A DNA stretch of 64,000 nt from Trichomonas vaginalis G3 (GCF_026262505.1 NC_067206.1:4678879-4742878); one strand, 5' to 3'. Positions 28,940 through 40,293 are shown, numbered from the stretch's first letter. Program-made: numbers and translations. The notes: generated by a model not told the origin, from the letters alone.

Positions 28940-29598
28940 TTACAAGACAGAGAAATCGAAACTATCGTTCCAAGAAATGGTTTCTGGATCACTAGGAATA
29001 AAATATGACTGATCTTGATCTTCTTCTTCGTTGCAGAGCGAATCAATTAATTCGTCTACTGAAGGTTTCTGTTCATTAATTATTGGACTACTAATTACCA
29101 AATCCTTTTGTGCTACAACCTGATTTGGTATTACAATCTGAGCTGGCTAGTATGTTTCTCTCTTGGGATTGGTTGGAGAGCTGGAGCTCTTCCCTTTGAA
29201 ACAAAGAGAGCATATCTGTTCTTTATGTTAACATCTGAGCGGGATTGGAAATACTTTGCAATCTTAGACCATCTTGGTCCCATCTCCTGGACTTTCTCAA
29301 TGAGAAGTAGCTCTTCTTCGGCTGTCCAAGGGCCATTGGTTACATTTGGAGATAGGTAATTAATATAACGTTCACGGCATTGTCTTGTGGTTCTTGTCTT
29401 CATAATGGAGGCAATTTTCTTCCAAGCTTTGTTTCCATGGATTCTAACAAGATCTATTAAACGAGCATCTTCTTCAGCAGTGAACTTCTGTCTTGTTGAC
29501 TTGGATTCATGATGGTTTTGGGCTACCATTCTAGAAGAATGGTTGATTGATTGAAAAAATAGTCTTGAAAAAGAATTCAAAAAATTGAGAACAACCAT
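28940..29598 (-). pseudogene. R2R3 Myb-domain protein, frameshifted before its acidic tail
   Basis: Host gene. Two Myb repeats: R2 (KFTAEEDARLIDLVRIHGNK...RQCRERYINYLSP) and R3 (GPWTAEEELLLIEKVQEMGP...NIKNRYALF). Myb proteins bind DNA and are numerous in Trichomonas, where several act on initiator-type promoters (family knowledge). Two starts are possible, at 29,598 and 29,529 (MVAQNHHESK); the second fits the family better. The frame stops at 29,131, but the next frame stays open to 28,940 and encodes a coherent acidic tail (VDELIDSLCNEEEDQDQSYF and SWNDSFDF). So there is a one-base frame change at about 29,150: a true mutation or a sequence error. Confidence 0.75.
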
Positions 29599-30297
29599 AA
29601 TTCACATTGAAAATCCGAATCAAAGATAATATTTGTTATATAGATTTGCCTAATAGTATTCAGCGTTTTCACATGATGAATTGGAGAATTATGTCAAAAT
29701 TTACAAAAACCGTCGTACATAATTTTTGGTCTGATAAAGCTGTGTATAGACTTGTGTAGCTAGTATGCATGCCATGCTAAAGATCTTTTTCTTGGAAAAT
29801 TCTCATTATTTTTTGAAGTTGCCAAAATCGATATTTCATAAAAATTGCATCATTAACATGTAAATGCTGTGAAGAATCTGGAAATTATAAAATTGCTTTA
29901 TAGTTTTAGAAAAATAAAAAATTGTTAAATTGTTTCATCAAATTAAAGCGGATTTGATCAACATACTTAATGATAACTATTATATTTGACTTTGAACTTG
30001 CATTTTAACCGACTTAATAAGTATCAATCGGTTAATTAACAAATGTTGAAATCTATTTCGGTTTATTTTTCATGCTCTGAATAATATATGCGGCAAATTA
30101 CTTCCTTGCATGATACCATCTGTGTGCATGATTAAATATAATTCGAAGAGAATAATGTTTTATCAAATTAAATATTATTCCTTATAATCGAAACAAACTG
30201 TGAAAATATAGATACATTGGCTCATTGGTTTCTTCGATGATTCAGATTATATATAATTTTAAAAACGTTATATAAAATTATTTAAATTCATAATATT
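29599..30297. other. Intergenic DNA
   Basis: 700 bases, AT-rich, no ORF, repeat or RNA recognised. Confidence 0.4.
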
Positions 30298-30876
30298 TTA
30301 TTTACAGCATGAACCATCCTTCTTTTTCTCAGTTAATTTAACACCTCTATCTGCGTTTTGTCCCTTTTGTTCATATAGATAACAAATAGAATCTAAAAGT
30401 AATTCAATTCCATCGCCAGTCTTACTAGAGATTTCAAACATCGGAATACCTTTGTATTTCTTCTCATAACTACGTTTGTCATAAGGTGGATTATCTTTTT
30501 CCCATAAATCGGAAAATGAAGCTACAATATAGATGTTATCGACAGATTCTTTAGCAAGTTTCACCCAATCTGGTAAATGTTCGATAGTTGGAGCGGAATG
30601 CTCCTCTAATGGTGATGGATCAAAGAAAACAAGAACGATAAATGCGGATTTGAATGTGGACTTTGTATAATTTAAGGAATTCATAGTACCTGGTGTATCC
30701 CAAAATTGAATTTTGTAATTTACATCATGATATAATCTTTCATAATTAATCACGGAAGTTGCTATTGATTCTTGACGTTCAGCATCGAATACCTTTTGAA
30801 TAACTCGATATATGAAAGTACTTTTGCCAGAATACCTTTCGCCTATAACGACGACAGTAAATTTCTTTTCTTCCAT
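30298..30876 (-). CDS. Divergent Rab-like small GTPase
   Basis: Host gene, 192 aa. P-loop GERYSGKST at residues 12-20, switch II WDTPGTM at 59-65 (Rabs usually have WDTAGQE), and a G5-like EISSK at 148-152. Where NKxD should be (about 119-123) the protein reads ASFSD, so guanine specificity may be changed. The C-terminus SCCK has a Cys pair suited to geranylgeranylation and membrane attachment. It belongs to the large, divergent trichomonad Rab family. Nucleotide binding is plausible; normal GTP switching is less certain because the G3 Ala/Gln and the G4 motif are altered. Confidence 0.75.
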   Translation of the reverse strand: MEEKKFTVVVIGERYSGKSTFIYRVIQKVFDAERQESIATSVINYERLYHDVNYKIQFWDTPGTMNSLNYTKSTFKSAFIVLVFFDPSPLEEHSAPTIEHLPDWVKLAKESVDNIYIVASFSDLWEKDNPPYDKRSYEKKYKGIPMFEISSKTGDGIELLLDSICYLYEQKGQNADRGVKLTEKKKDGSCCK

Positions 30877-31263
30877 ATAAAAAAATATTCCACCAAAATT
30901 TTTCCAGAATTTTAACTACAAAGGTATGAAATATTTTACTGCGCAATACTATCAAATGATATAAAAAGGTGCGAGCGTTGATATATTGTCCGAAATCCAG
31001 TAAAATGACCAATAATCTAATTGAATTTTCATTCGATATACTAACTGTATGACTTGCAATAGCTTGTATATATTATCTTACTTCTTCTGTGTCTGTTGCT
31101 CTGCTCAAATACCTATCAAGCTCATAATAGAAGATTATGACAATTTCAATTGCTGGAAAAATCATTTTCTGCTGGACAATTAGCCAATAGAATACGTTTT
31201 TTATTTATATGTATTCTATATATATAGTATATTAATAATACAAACTGAGAACACCAGCCACTG
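30877..31263. other. Intergenic DNA
   Basis: AT-rich spacer between divergent units. No clear promoter motif. Confidence 0.35.
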
Positions 31264-31416
31264 ATGTTTGGTAAAGATCAGGAACAGCCACTAAAATTCA
31301 AAAAATTATCGGAGATACCAATCCCAGACTATATCAAACCACTCCTTGAAATCAATGAGATGGTCTGGAATATCAATGATGCCATTCTTCCTGAGGCAAA
31401 CCCAAATTTTAGCTAA
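31264..31416 (+). pseudogene. Possible 5' fragment of the ankyrin gene (50 codons)
   Basis: An ATG-led frame, MFGKDQEQPLKFKKLSEIPI onward, ends in PEANPNFS exactly where an inverted-repeat element begins (the stop lies inside the target duplication). Beyond the element the main ankyrin frame opens without an ATG, which suggests this is its lost N-terminus. Against that, simple removal of the element leaves the two frames one base out of step. Host DNA; treated as tentative. Confidence 0.4.
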
Positions 31417-32340
31417 AAGTGACAGGAAAAAAACGTTTAGTATTAAAAAAAAAGACCGATGAGAGCTTCGTTCGAAATATAGAGGGAACTGAGAATGCGC
31501 AACCATTGTCAGGGAATATTGGATGCTATTCCCGTTCCCTCTGTATGGAAAATTGAGGTTTTCAAAGGGAGTTAAAATAATATCAAATTTATACTAATTT
31601 ACTTCAAAATACAAAAGTATTTGACAGCTAAAATTAGTTACTTTAGCAAGCCTATCAATACCCTTTTACAATTATTGCTACTTTTTCGAAATAAAAGTAA
31701 AAACAAATTTATACTAATTTACTTCAAAATACAAAAGTATTTGACAGCTAAAATTAGTTACTTTAGCAAGCCTATCAATACCCTTTTACGATTATTGCTA
31801 CTTTTTCGAAATAAAAGTAAAAACAAATTTATACTAATTTACTTCAAAATACAAAAGTATTTGACAGCTAAAATTAGTTACTTTAGCAAGCCTATCAATA
31901 CCCTTTTACGATTATTGCTACTTTTTCGAAATAAAAGTAAAAACAAATTTATACTAATTTACTTCAAAATACAAAAGTATTTGACAGCTAAAATTAGTTA
32001 CTTTAGCAAGCCTATCAATACCCTTTTACGATTATTGCTACTTTTTCGAAATAAAATAAATTTATTATCAAAAACTTTTTTTTTCTTAGTAAAAATAAAC
32101 GAAATTTTTTACCTTATGAACTTTTGATGGAAATATGCAAATTTAAAATAATAAAGAAAGCCGCGAGCGAATCGAGCGGCTTAGTTCGAAGATTTTGATT
32201 CAAATCTTTGCTTATATTCCTTAAATTCTTTATGAAACTCGCAACAGCCCCATAAAAAATTTTAAATTCTAAACTGTCGAAATTACCGATCGGTAATCAC
32301 ACCCTTCACAGGTGTGTCACTTTTTACAGGCGTGTCACTT
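31417..32340. mobile_element. Short inverted-repeat DNA element with 8-10 bp palindromic target duplication
   Basis: Ends AAGTGACA / TGTCACTT are flanked by TTAGCTAA on both sides (31,409-31,416 and 32,341-32,348); because the site is itself palindromic, 8 or 10 bases fit equally. No transposase. Contents: a hairpin AGAGGGAAC...GTTCCCTCT (about 31,479-31,542), four 120-bp tandem repeats, a GCCGC...GCGGC hairpin at about 32,160 and the perfect 16-base palindrome ATTACCGATCGGTAAT at 32,282-32,297. Probably a non-autonomous MULE- or hAT-type element. Confidence 0.6.
31584..32060. repeat. Tandem array, four copies of 120 bp
   Basis: Near-identical units begin at 31,584, 31,704, 31,824 and 31,944 (CAAATTTATACTAATTTACT); the last is slightly short. 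Since 120 is a multiple of three, they create a long but meaningless open frame. Confidence 0.9.
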
Positions 32341-33083
32341 TTAGCTAAAATTACCCCTACTCTTCTTCCTGATGTAATTACAAATGTTAATAATTTTATC
32401 AAAGACAATCAAGAAAAACATGAACTTCGCTTCTCTTTCAAACATCCAAACCAGCACTTTCATGATTTCGAGAAGGTAATAGTCGATTACAACGAATCCA
32501 AGTTGATTTATATCATTGATTTAATTACAGTCGTATACGAATACAGAGTCTCTCAAAGAAAGTTCTTAATTGACCTTCTCATCTCAGTTTGCGCAGACAG
32601 AGTCGTTACACTCCCATATTCCACTTCAATTTTAATTCAAGATATACAAAAGAACAAAATTGACATCAAAACACAGCAGAAAAAAATTTACGAGAGCGAC
32701 AAGAAGTACTATTACAAAACGTTCAGTTTAGAGCTCGGCCAGCCAGAACTCAGAGAAATATTTCTAAACGACGATGTACAAAAATTTGAAGAAATTTTTA
32801 ATAATTACGAAGTGAATACAAACATCATTTTCCAAGTTTTTGCATCAATGAACTGTGTCAAGTGTATACAGTTCTTAGAAGAGAAGAATCTATTGCCTAA
32901 GTTCATACAATATCATCCTTTGATGTCAGGAAATTTGGATTTAATTAAAAAGTTTGAGAAATCTTATTCTTACAGTTTCAAGTATCCGGCTGCTTGTGGA
33001 TATAACGATATCATTGAGTACATGTTGGAAAAGGACTACAAGATCGAAGACGTGAAAAATGATTGTCATAATATTTTGCTTAA
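32341..33083 (+). pseudogene. Ankyrin-repeat family gene, first main part, interrupted
   Basis: Host gene fragment of about 248 codons without an ATG start. It begins LAKITPTLLPDVITNVNNF and contains KHELRFSFKHPNQHFHDFEK, SILIQDIQ and LGQPELREIFLNDD. It ends in ankyrin-type helices (YPAACGYNDIIEYMLEKDYK). Trichomonads have very large families of such proteins. The frame is cut at a TTAA by a 2.3-kb insertion; after removing one TTAA plus the insert, the reading frame continues exactly into the fragment at 35,359. The upstream end is also disturbed by an inverted-repeat element. Confidence 0.7.
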
Positions 33084-35354
33084 GGATACCCTTACGTGTC
33101 AGATTTTTTGCGCATACGAAGAAGTCATGCTAGACATGAGCTATAAACCTGAAATTTTAGCAACATATTTAAAACTTTTTAAACTACAATACATTTTAAT
33201 ATTCAAGAACAAAAATATTCTTTTTAGAAATTACATAATTATTTTATGTGAAATCTATATAAAAACATATTTTGCGAGCGTAACTTTTTTCTTTATAAGC
33301 ACCTTATATGACTGATAAACTGTGAAGGCACATAATTGTTAATTCATAGAGTTGATATGTTTCCAAAATTGAGAGGAAATTTGAAAATTGAATACTCTTT
33401 CAATTCAATTTTCAAAAGATATCAGCTCCTTCAATAATTGAAGGACGATTTTGATCATTTGCTCTTAAAACAAGTATGCCATGGAGAAAAAAGTTACGCT
33501 CGCAAATCTGAAATATAACTATCATATAAAAAAATTAAATTTCTAATTTTTTACTCTATAGATATTATTGGCCACTTGTGTAATGCATAAAAGTTTATGT
33601 CATATGCATACATTTGGAAGTATGGGAGACGAGGGAAATTACTTCTATGAGGCACTAGGATTTTTAAAAATTTCTCTATCGGACTCACCATTCAATTTCT
33701 CGAAAATTAAAAAAAATCAATAATAGCTAAAATGTATTATGCATAACAAATTTTAATGTTACACGGTATTTTTTGAACTTCATGACATGAATTTTCTTTA
33801 TATTTTTTTTTTTTTGGATTTTCTATGATTTATGCGATAGGCTGGAACAACATTGTAAGTGCAATGATATCATTTATAGAGAAATCTAAAACTTCAGCAT
33901 TCAGAACTCGCAACCACAAAAATATTCATTTGCTAAGTAAGTAAAGTTGATTAAGTTCGACACTTAGCTTTTATACGTAAAACCAAGTGTGTATTGTTAT
34001 TTCTTGTTAAATTATTGAGAAAAAAATAAATTGTAAGAGAAACGACACTGATTATTGAAATATATTGAGGTAGCGGCAGATTTCTTCATTAACATGCCGG
34101 AAATTTGTTAATCTTGGTTTTCTATCATAAAATCTGTCGAAGAATCTAAAAACGGAGATATGAAATAGAGATCATGTAAATCTAGAGTATCCTGTCAGAA
34201 AAATAGACTAAGCATGTAACCCTTTTTTGGTCATAAACACTTTTTACCACTTAGTCATACAGATGATCATTAAATTTAAACGAGCACTTTTTGTCAGAAT
34301 TTATTCTTTTACAAAGACAGAAGATTTTAGTATTATTTAATATTAGTGCTGTAGCAAAATTCAAAAACGGTGAAAATTCAGTGAATTTGTGAATTCACAT
34401 TTTTTTTCGACATTTTTCTTGATATATCCATGCACATTAAGAACACAGCTTTGATACGCTTAAAAAAGCATATTTTATATGAAATTGTTAAAGAAATAAA
34501 CAATTTATATAAAAATTGCACTTATGGGCAGTTTAGATATATAATTTATATATAACATATATACAAATCCATAGACAAAGTGCAATAACTACAATGTTGT
34601 AGAAAATTACAGCAGAAATACTGACTTTTTGAAGGATAATAAGAATTCTTCTAAATGTTGTATTTTTATAATTTGATTGATTTTTTTTACTATTTCATTA
34701 ATCTTTTATGAATAATAATTATTTTTAATATATGTGCTATTAAAATTTCAAATTTTGACTAATATATCTAAGTTATCTGAACGAAACATTTAGAAAATAT
34801 CATACTTACATTGAAATAGCAAGTAGAGCATATTAATAGCAAGTTTCTTGGCTTTATATCTATCATCTATTGTTGTTTGATCAAACAAAATTCACTCTAT
34901 TATATGGTGTCAATTAATTAAAACAATTTTTAATAGTTATTTATTTAGTGCGAATAAGTGCAAACTCATAAATGAATAACTTAATAGTAGAAATGAATTA
35001 TCTGATATAAATCTCACATTTTGTCCATCAGAAATACTTTAATTGCATACGCATAACTATTAGTAATACGTCTGGAGTGTCAATTAATAACAATCCCACA
35101 ACAAGTAAAATTCAGATTTTTATTAAACTTATTTTTTCCTAAAAGTTTTCTCAAATTACTATATATACATATGTGGATAAAATAATAGTAATATTGTAAA
35201 AAATGAGATAATTTTTTTTATTTGAGAACCTCTCAAAAGTTCATTCAATTTATCAATTGTTTCAGTTTGATGTATATTCATTTCTGGAGCCTAAAACTTT
35301 CGCAATCATGACAATATCATATTCTCTTTCTAACTACGCAATGTAAGGGTATCC
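33084..35354. mobile_element. TTAA-flanked non-autonomous DNA transposon
   Basis: About 2.27 kb bounded by TTAA (33,080-33,083 and 35,355-35,358) with 13-base inverted ends GGATACCCTTAC(G/A) in mirror orientation. TTAA duplications are typical of piggyBac and Kolobok elements. No transposase or other gene is inside; the DNA is AT-rich with a small nested inverted-repeat element. Its removal restores the ankyrin frame, so it is clearly an insertion and fairly recent. Confidence 0.75.
33271..33506. mobile_element. Nested 236-bp inverted-repeat (MITE-like) element
   Basis: TTTGCGAGCGTAACTTTTTT plus two more bases at the left end is perfectly mirrored at 33,485-33,506. No ORF. Target duplication not resolved. 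It lies inside the TTAA element, near its left end. Confidence 0.55.
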
Positions 35355-35358
35355 TTAA

Positions 35359-36082
35359 CCTTAAATTTGGATTATTTAGAATTTGCAACGGTTTGGCGAA
35401 TAACAAAGTATACAATGATGCCTGCAAATATGATTTACCTGAAATTGTTAAGTACGCATTCGAAAATGGTCCGAAAACTATGAAATCTCCTGCAATCAAA
35501 GGAGAAAACATTGGTTCTGATGAAGAAGATGAATGGGGATTAGAACCTCGTATTTATAGGTCTTCTGCTTTGAAAGACAATGAGTTATGCAAAGCTTTCT
35601 TTTACGCAGCAAGAATGAATAACTTAGAACTTGTTAAATTACTTTTCAAAAGGTTCCAATACAAAGATGACGTGAAAGAAGGAAAATTCAATGCTTTGAC
35701 AATGGCTTGTAAAAATAGTAATAAAGAAATGGCTCTTTTGTTGTTGAAACATGGCGCTGATATCAATAACACTGCAAAAGAATTTGCTGAAAGAGATTCT
35801 TCAGCTTTGTGTGAAGCAATCAGAGCGAATAACATGGAATTAACAAAGATTCTTCTTAAGAAAGGTGCAGATGTAAATTGGGCAATGCATTGCGAAGGTC
35901 ATGAAACTGTTAGAACTCCAATTAACTTGGCTTCAAACTTATCACTTGATTATGTTAAATTACTTTATGAAAATGGTTTTAATTCAAACGGAATGGAAAT
36001 GTCTTATCAATGTTTGTTTCTTGTTTGTAAAATTGTCACTTTTAATAATAAAAAAATTTTTATCAAAAAAACATTTTTTTGA
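35359..36082 (+). pseudogene. Ankyrin-repeat family gene, second part
   Basis: Continuation of the interrupted host gene. Ankyrin repeats are clear: KVYNDACKYDLPEIVKYAFE, ACKNSNKEMALLLLKHGADI, EAIRANNMELTKILLKKGAD and INLASNLSLDYVKLLYENGF. These repeats mediate protein binding. An acidic insert (GSDEEDEWGLEPR) sits between the first two. The last 25 residues are Lys/Phe-rich and unlike a repeat, so the 3' end may also be rearranged. No start of its own; convergent with the next gene, with 39 bases between stops. Confidence 0.75.
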
Positions 36083-36121
36083 AAAACAAAAGGAAAAATA
36101 AGAGATAGAGAGAGTTTTGTG

Positions 36122-37394
36122 TTATCTCATCGTTAAATACAAATTGATTGTATCAATGTACGATGAGTATTCGTTGCAAATCTCGATGAAACCCTTAAAT
36201 TTTTCTTTTTCAAGCAAATTCTGAAAAATTTCATCATTTGAAACAGACCGACGAAGCGAAACAAAGAAGTCCTTGCAGAAAGCGCAGAATGTTCTGTTCC
36301 CTTCCAAATACTTTTCCAAAAGGAAAGAAACGAAATCGCCAATGATTTCGTCCGAATATTCCGTTGTATTTGAAAGAACACGTGCAAAATTAAACAAAGA
36401 CAAAAAAAGAAAAGAATTGTTTTTTGAATTTTCAATTATTTCCTTCAATTTCTTCATAATTTTCATTGAATCATACATCATTGATGATGTCACGAAGTTT
36501 ACTTTAAAGCAGCTGCAAATATAATCTAATGCTCTTACTTGATACTCATAAATTTTATCATCAAAATTATTCAATAGATTCATCGCTTTTTCAAGCAAAT
36601 TACAGAAGGCAGCATCATTGTCAGCAATGATATTGATCATTTTCCTTGCCAATACGTAAGTTTGACATAAAATTTGATTGTCAGAAAATTTCAAGCAGAA
36701 AATTACGAAATCAATCAATTTACCAGCAAATTTACGACTTATATTACTATTACAATGATAAATTGCTGTGACAATCTTGATTAATCCAATAATTTTTGAT
36801 TGATCAGAAATTTTTTGAATTTTTGACAAAAATTCATTGAAAACATCTTCTGATAATAATATTGAGCCAAGATTATTCTTTGTTGATGGATCTTCTGCAA
36901 GATTTTCGAAGAAATCCACAATATTAAGGAATTCCGGATATTTTACTAGTTCTTTGATGATGTCTCTGCATTTTTCTAGTGTGTCTGGATGTGTTGTTAT
37001 CAATGCTTCCATGATGTTGATGAAATCTCTGAAGTTTTCTTGTGATTTCTCCATTTCATTGAAATACTCCTCTATTTTGCCAAATTGAGATGACAACTCT
37101 AGCAATATCTTCTTATTTTTGCATGCTACGATGCCAATTGCTTTCTCTTTCAAAGATTCATCTGATGATCTCAATAAAATTTCAACGAAATCGGAAATGT
37201 GATTGACTATACTGTTTGTTAGAATATAAAAAGAACTAATCAATGACAGTTTGTGACTTTCTCTTTACACAAAGAAGAGCATTTTTGTTCATTATCAATT
37301 TTTCTAATGTTGACTTTGTTTTTGGGTTGAAACTTGGAATGGCACTGACACGTATTGTCTGTAGACCTTCATTGTGTGCTTCAACACATAACAT
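36122..37394 (-). pseudogene. Armadillo/HEAT-like helical-repeat protein, one frameshift near its start
   Basis: Host gene. The long frame (about 373 codons) is all-helical with repeated hydrophobic pairs (SDFVEILLRSSDESLKEKAI, NLLEKAMNLLNNFDDKIYEY, DEIIGDFVSFLLEKYLEG), as in ARM/HEAT solenoids; the function is unknown. It lacks an ATG. A frame opening at 37,394 (MLCVEAHNEGLQTIRVSAIP) runs into it and stops just after KRKSQTVID, overlapping the point where the main frame begins. That suggests one gene with a frame change at about 37,240. Sequence error is possible. Confidence 0.55.
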
Positions 37395-37869
37395 TAGGAA
37401 GAAATCTAAAAAAAAGAGAAGATTTTTGACAACGGGGAAGTATAAATTGAATACTTTACACAAGAGGGAACTATATTTTGACTGTATAAGAAATAGTATT
37501 CTGACATGATATGTTGTGTATTCCTTATGGATTTTTTGATCAAAAATTGTATGAAGTTATAAATCCAATTGAAATCAAAACTAATTCTGCTAATAGAAAG
37601 CAAAACTTCATAAATATTTGAATATTTTCAATGAATAAAGTTATATCTTTGATCAGAGAATAAATCAATTATAATTTAGAATCAAATTGAATTTAATTTC
37701 ATATCTATAAATATCAAGTTAGATGATTTTTAGAATTTATCATGAGTTCTCTTTGAAATTCTGAACATTCTTGGTATAGTGCAATCATCTTGAAAGTTTG
37801 TAAATAAAAAGAGTAACTTATTGGAAGATAGATTTGATTTGTTGCGAAAAATGCAGACATAAAGAAAAC
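37395..37869. other. Intergenic DNA and left target site of a MULE
   Basis: AT-rich with no gene. It ends with AAAGAAAAC (37,861-37,869), the left copy of the MULE's 9-base target duplication. Confidence 0.4.
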
Positions 37870-37955
37870 GAGTGTGGGACAAACTATCCAGTGTCACTTT
37901 TTATTAACCTTATTTAAAAATTAATAAAATAATAATAAAAAATTATTTGAATCTT

Positions 37956-39665
37956 TTACATTAATTGTATCTTTTTTAAAAGTACCTTTAAAGTACAATA
38001 AACAAGATTTGAATCTATTGATCCTTGTTGCAAACTTGAATATATTGCTTCAAGCATTTTCAAACACTCGACTTTTTTGTTTTCCAATATTTGTTCATGG
38101 TCATTAGCTTTTCGTAATATACGAACAACTTTATCACTATTGATTAATTGAACTTTAAATTTAATCAATAATGCTGGAACAACCGTTGTGTATAATTCAA
38201 CAACAAAATCGTCTAATCGAATATTCCTTCTCTCTGGGAAATAAGAATGCTTGAGAACTTTGAAATGTGACTCACTGACGTTATTAGTCGCGTCACCTCC
38301 GTTGCGATAGCGCTTATTCCAACGATCTAAATGATGCCTCCATTGCCTATCGAAGTACTTTTGGGCTTTCGGTTCAGTGGAAAGAATTTCAAGAATTCGA
38401 TCATAAACTGCATCTAGGTCTGCAGCTTCTTCTTGAGTGAGGTGCTCTGGAACTTCTTCACTTGTTTCAAACGTTTCTTCTTCTGGAATAAATTCAGAAT
38501 CGTTTGGATCATCAGAAGATTCTCGTGGTAAAAAGATTTGAGAAGGTTGAAATTCATTTTCGATGAATTCTTCTTCATATTGTTCCTTTCTTCAATTTCT
38601 TCTGCTTGAAGTAAGTGAGATTGAGCTGGTTCCTCCTAGGATTTTCTTCTTCTTGGTTCTGTTCTTCCTCGGGAGATTCTTCTTTAGTATCGAATACTAA
38701 TAATTTCATTAGATTATAAAATTCTTCAAAATTGTCTCGTGATTTAAACTTATCCGCTTTTCTTAATATGGCGCGAAGGACATGCACGCCACACCAAAGA
38801 ATATGACAGTTTGGAATACCTCGCTCAATTGCCTCGGCTATTTGTGGGGCGCAGTCCATACTTATCATCTCGGGTTCTCTATTAATATATTGAAAATAAC
38901 GACAAACACAATATTGAATATTTTCGCTTGTGTCAGGAGAAATAAAGAAAACAAAAAAGGAAAAGGAGAAATAAAGAAATACAAAAAAGGAAAAACAATA
39001 GTATGTTCTGTTTTTCCTGTGAGTGCATATAATGGAATGTTAGCCCTTAGAAGTTTATACGTTGAATCGATGTGAAACGTAGAAATTTGGTGACCAAGGG
39101 CCTTCGCTTCGAAAGGTGCATATAAAAAAACTAGTTTTCCCGGCTCAGAGATAAATTCAATTAAATCTTCTGGACAACTTTCTTGAACAGATTCGACAAA
39201 GATAGCTAAAGAAACTTTTTCATCCGAACTAAAGCGTTTGGAAACAATTTCAGCTCTTTGAGCAAATTTACGTAATGCATCTGGACCTTGTGCAAATATT
39301 GAAAGTAACTCTTCGTCTGTATATGAAATATTTAAGTCTTGGAAACACTTAAGTTGAGCTGTAGCATGATTCATATTGTTTTCAAAGTAATGTTTAAGAT
39401 AATTTCTGACAAATAATGAGGATATTGTTTTTGTTGATTTCGGAGGTGCAGAATGATCATGAGAGTCAGAGTGGATTAGTAGTTCATATTTATCTTGATC
39501 TATTATCCGGACTTTGAATTTAGCTTGACATTGTGGATACTTACATTTGTATTCGATCGTGGAGTATTCTTTCCTGCATTTTTGAGAGTAGCCCATGCTA
39601 GCTTTTATCTCTTCTTGGATACCAAACTGGAGGAGCTCCATAGTGTTGAATATCACGGGCTCCAT
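37956..39665 (-). pseudogene. MULE (MURA-type) transposase, broken
   Basis: Pieces in order. The N-terminal Cys-containing part (YKCKYPQCQAKFKVR, HSDSHDHSAPP) resembles a FLYWCH/WRKY-type DNA-binding domain. The first catalytic Asp is in FHIDSTYKLL, the second in SMDCAPQIAEAIERGIPNCH with LWCGVH, and the region of the last catalytic Glu is TNNVSESHFKVLKH near 38,270. At least two frame changes and a Lys-rich insertion near 38,890-39,000 split it, so it is inactive as it stands. It fills most of the element. Confidence 0.85.
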
Positions 39666-39809
39666 ACAACAAATTGAATAAGGTATTTCAAAATTTGAAG
39701 GAAATGGTCCATCATTGAATGTAGTGGCCGGGAATTGAATGACATACAGATAGTTTGAGGAAATTTGTTATAAATTATAATATAATTGAAGAATTAATTA
39801 TCAAAACAA

Positions 39810-40293
39810 GTCTAAGAGCCATTTGTCAGATTTTCCCGAAATGCAAGGTTAAGATTTTAGCAGCGACTAACTTTGAGTGTACATATATAATTGTTATACT
39901 GAGTACTTTCTATCTGTGTTACTTATTTGAGTCTAAGAGCCATTAGTCAGATTTTCCCGAAATGCAAGGTTAAGATTTTAGCAGCGACTAACTTTGAGTG
40001 TACATATATAATTGTTATACTGAGTACTTTCTATCTGTGTTACTTATTTGAGTCTAAGAGCCATTAGTCAGATTTTCCCGAAATGCAAGGTTAAGATTTT
40101 AGCAGCGACTAACTTTGAGTGTACATATATAATTGTTATACTGAGTACTTTCTATCTGTGTTACTTATTTGAGTCTAAGAGCCATTAGTCAGATTTTCCC
40201 GAAATGCAAGGTTAAGATTTTAGCAGCGACTAACTTTGAGTGTACATATATAATTGTTATACTGAGTACTTTCTATCTGTGTTACTTATTTGA
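39810..40293. repeat. Tandem array, four copies of 121 bp
   Basis: Units begin GTCTAAGAGCCATTAGTCAG at 39,810, 39,931, 40,052 and 40,173, with a partial fifth at 40,294. Nearly identical, so recently amplified or homogenised. Noncoding. Confidence 0.9.

Noticed and set aside
31621-32127. Long open frame with four 40-residue repeats
   Set aside because: It is the 120-bp tandem array read in frame; 120 is divisible by three, so the repeats stay open together. No start context or conservation as protein.
31264-33083. Direct reading of the 50-codon fragment into the ankyrin frame after removing the inserted element
   Set aside because: The two frames differ by one base and a stop lies in the target site, so continuity is not claimed.
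39810-40293. CRISPR-like array
   Set aside because: Units are whole 121-bp tandem repeats with no short repeat plus unique spacer structure, in a eukaryotic transposon.
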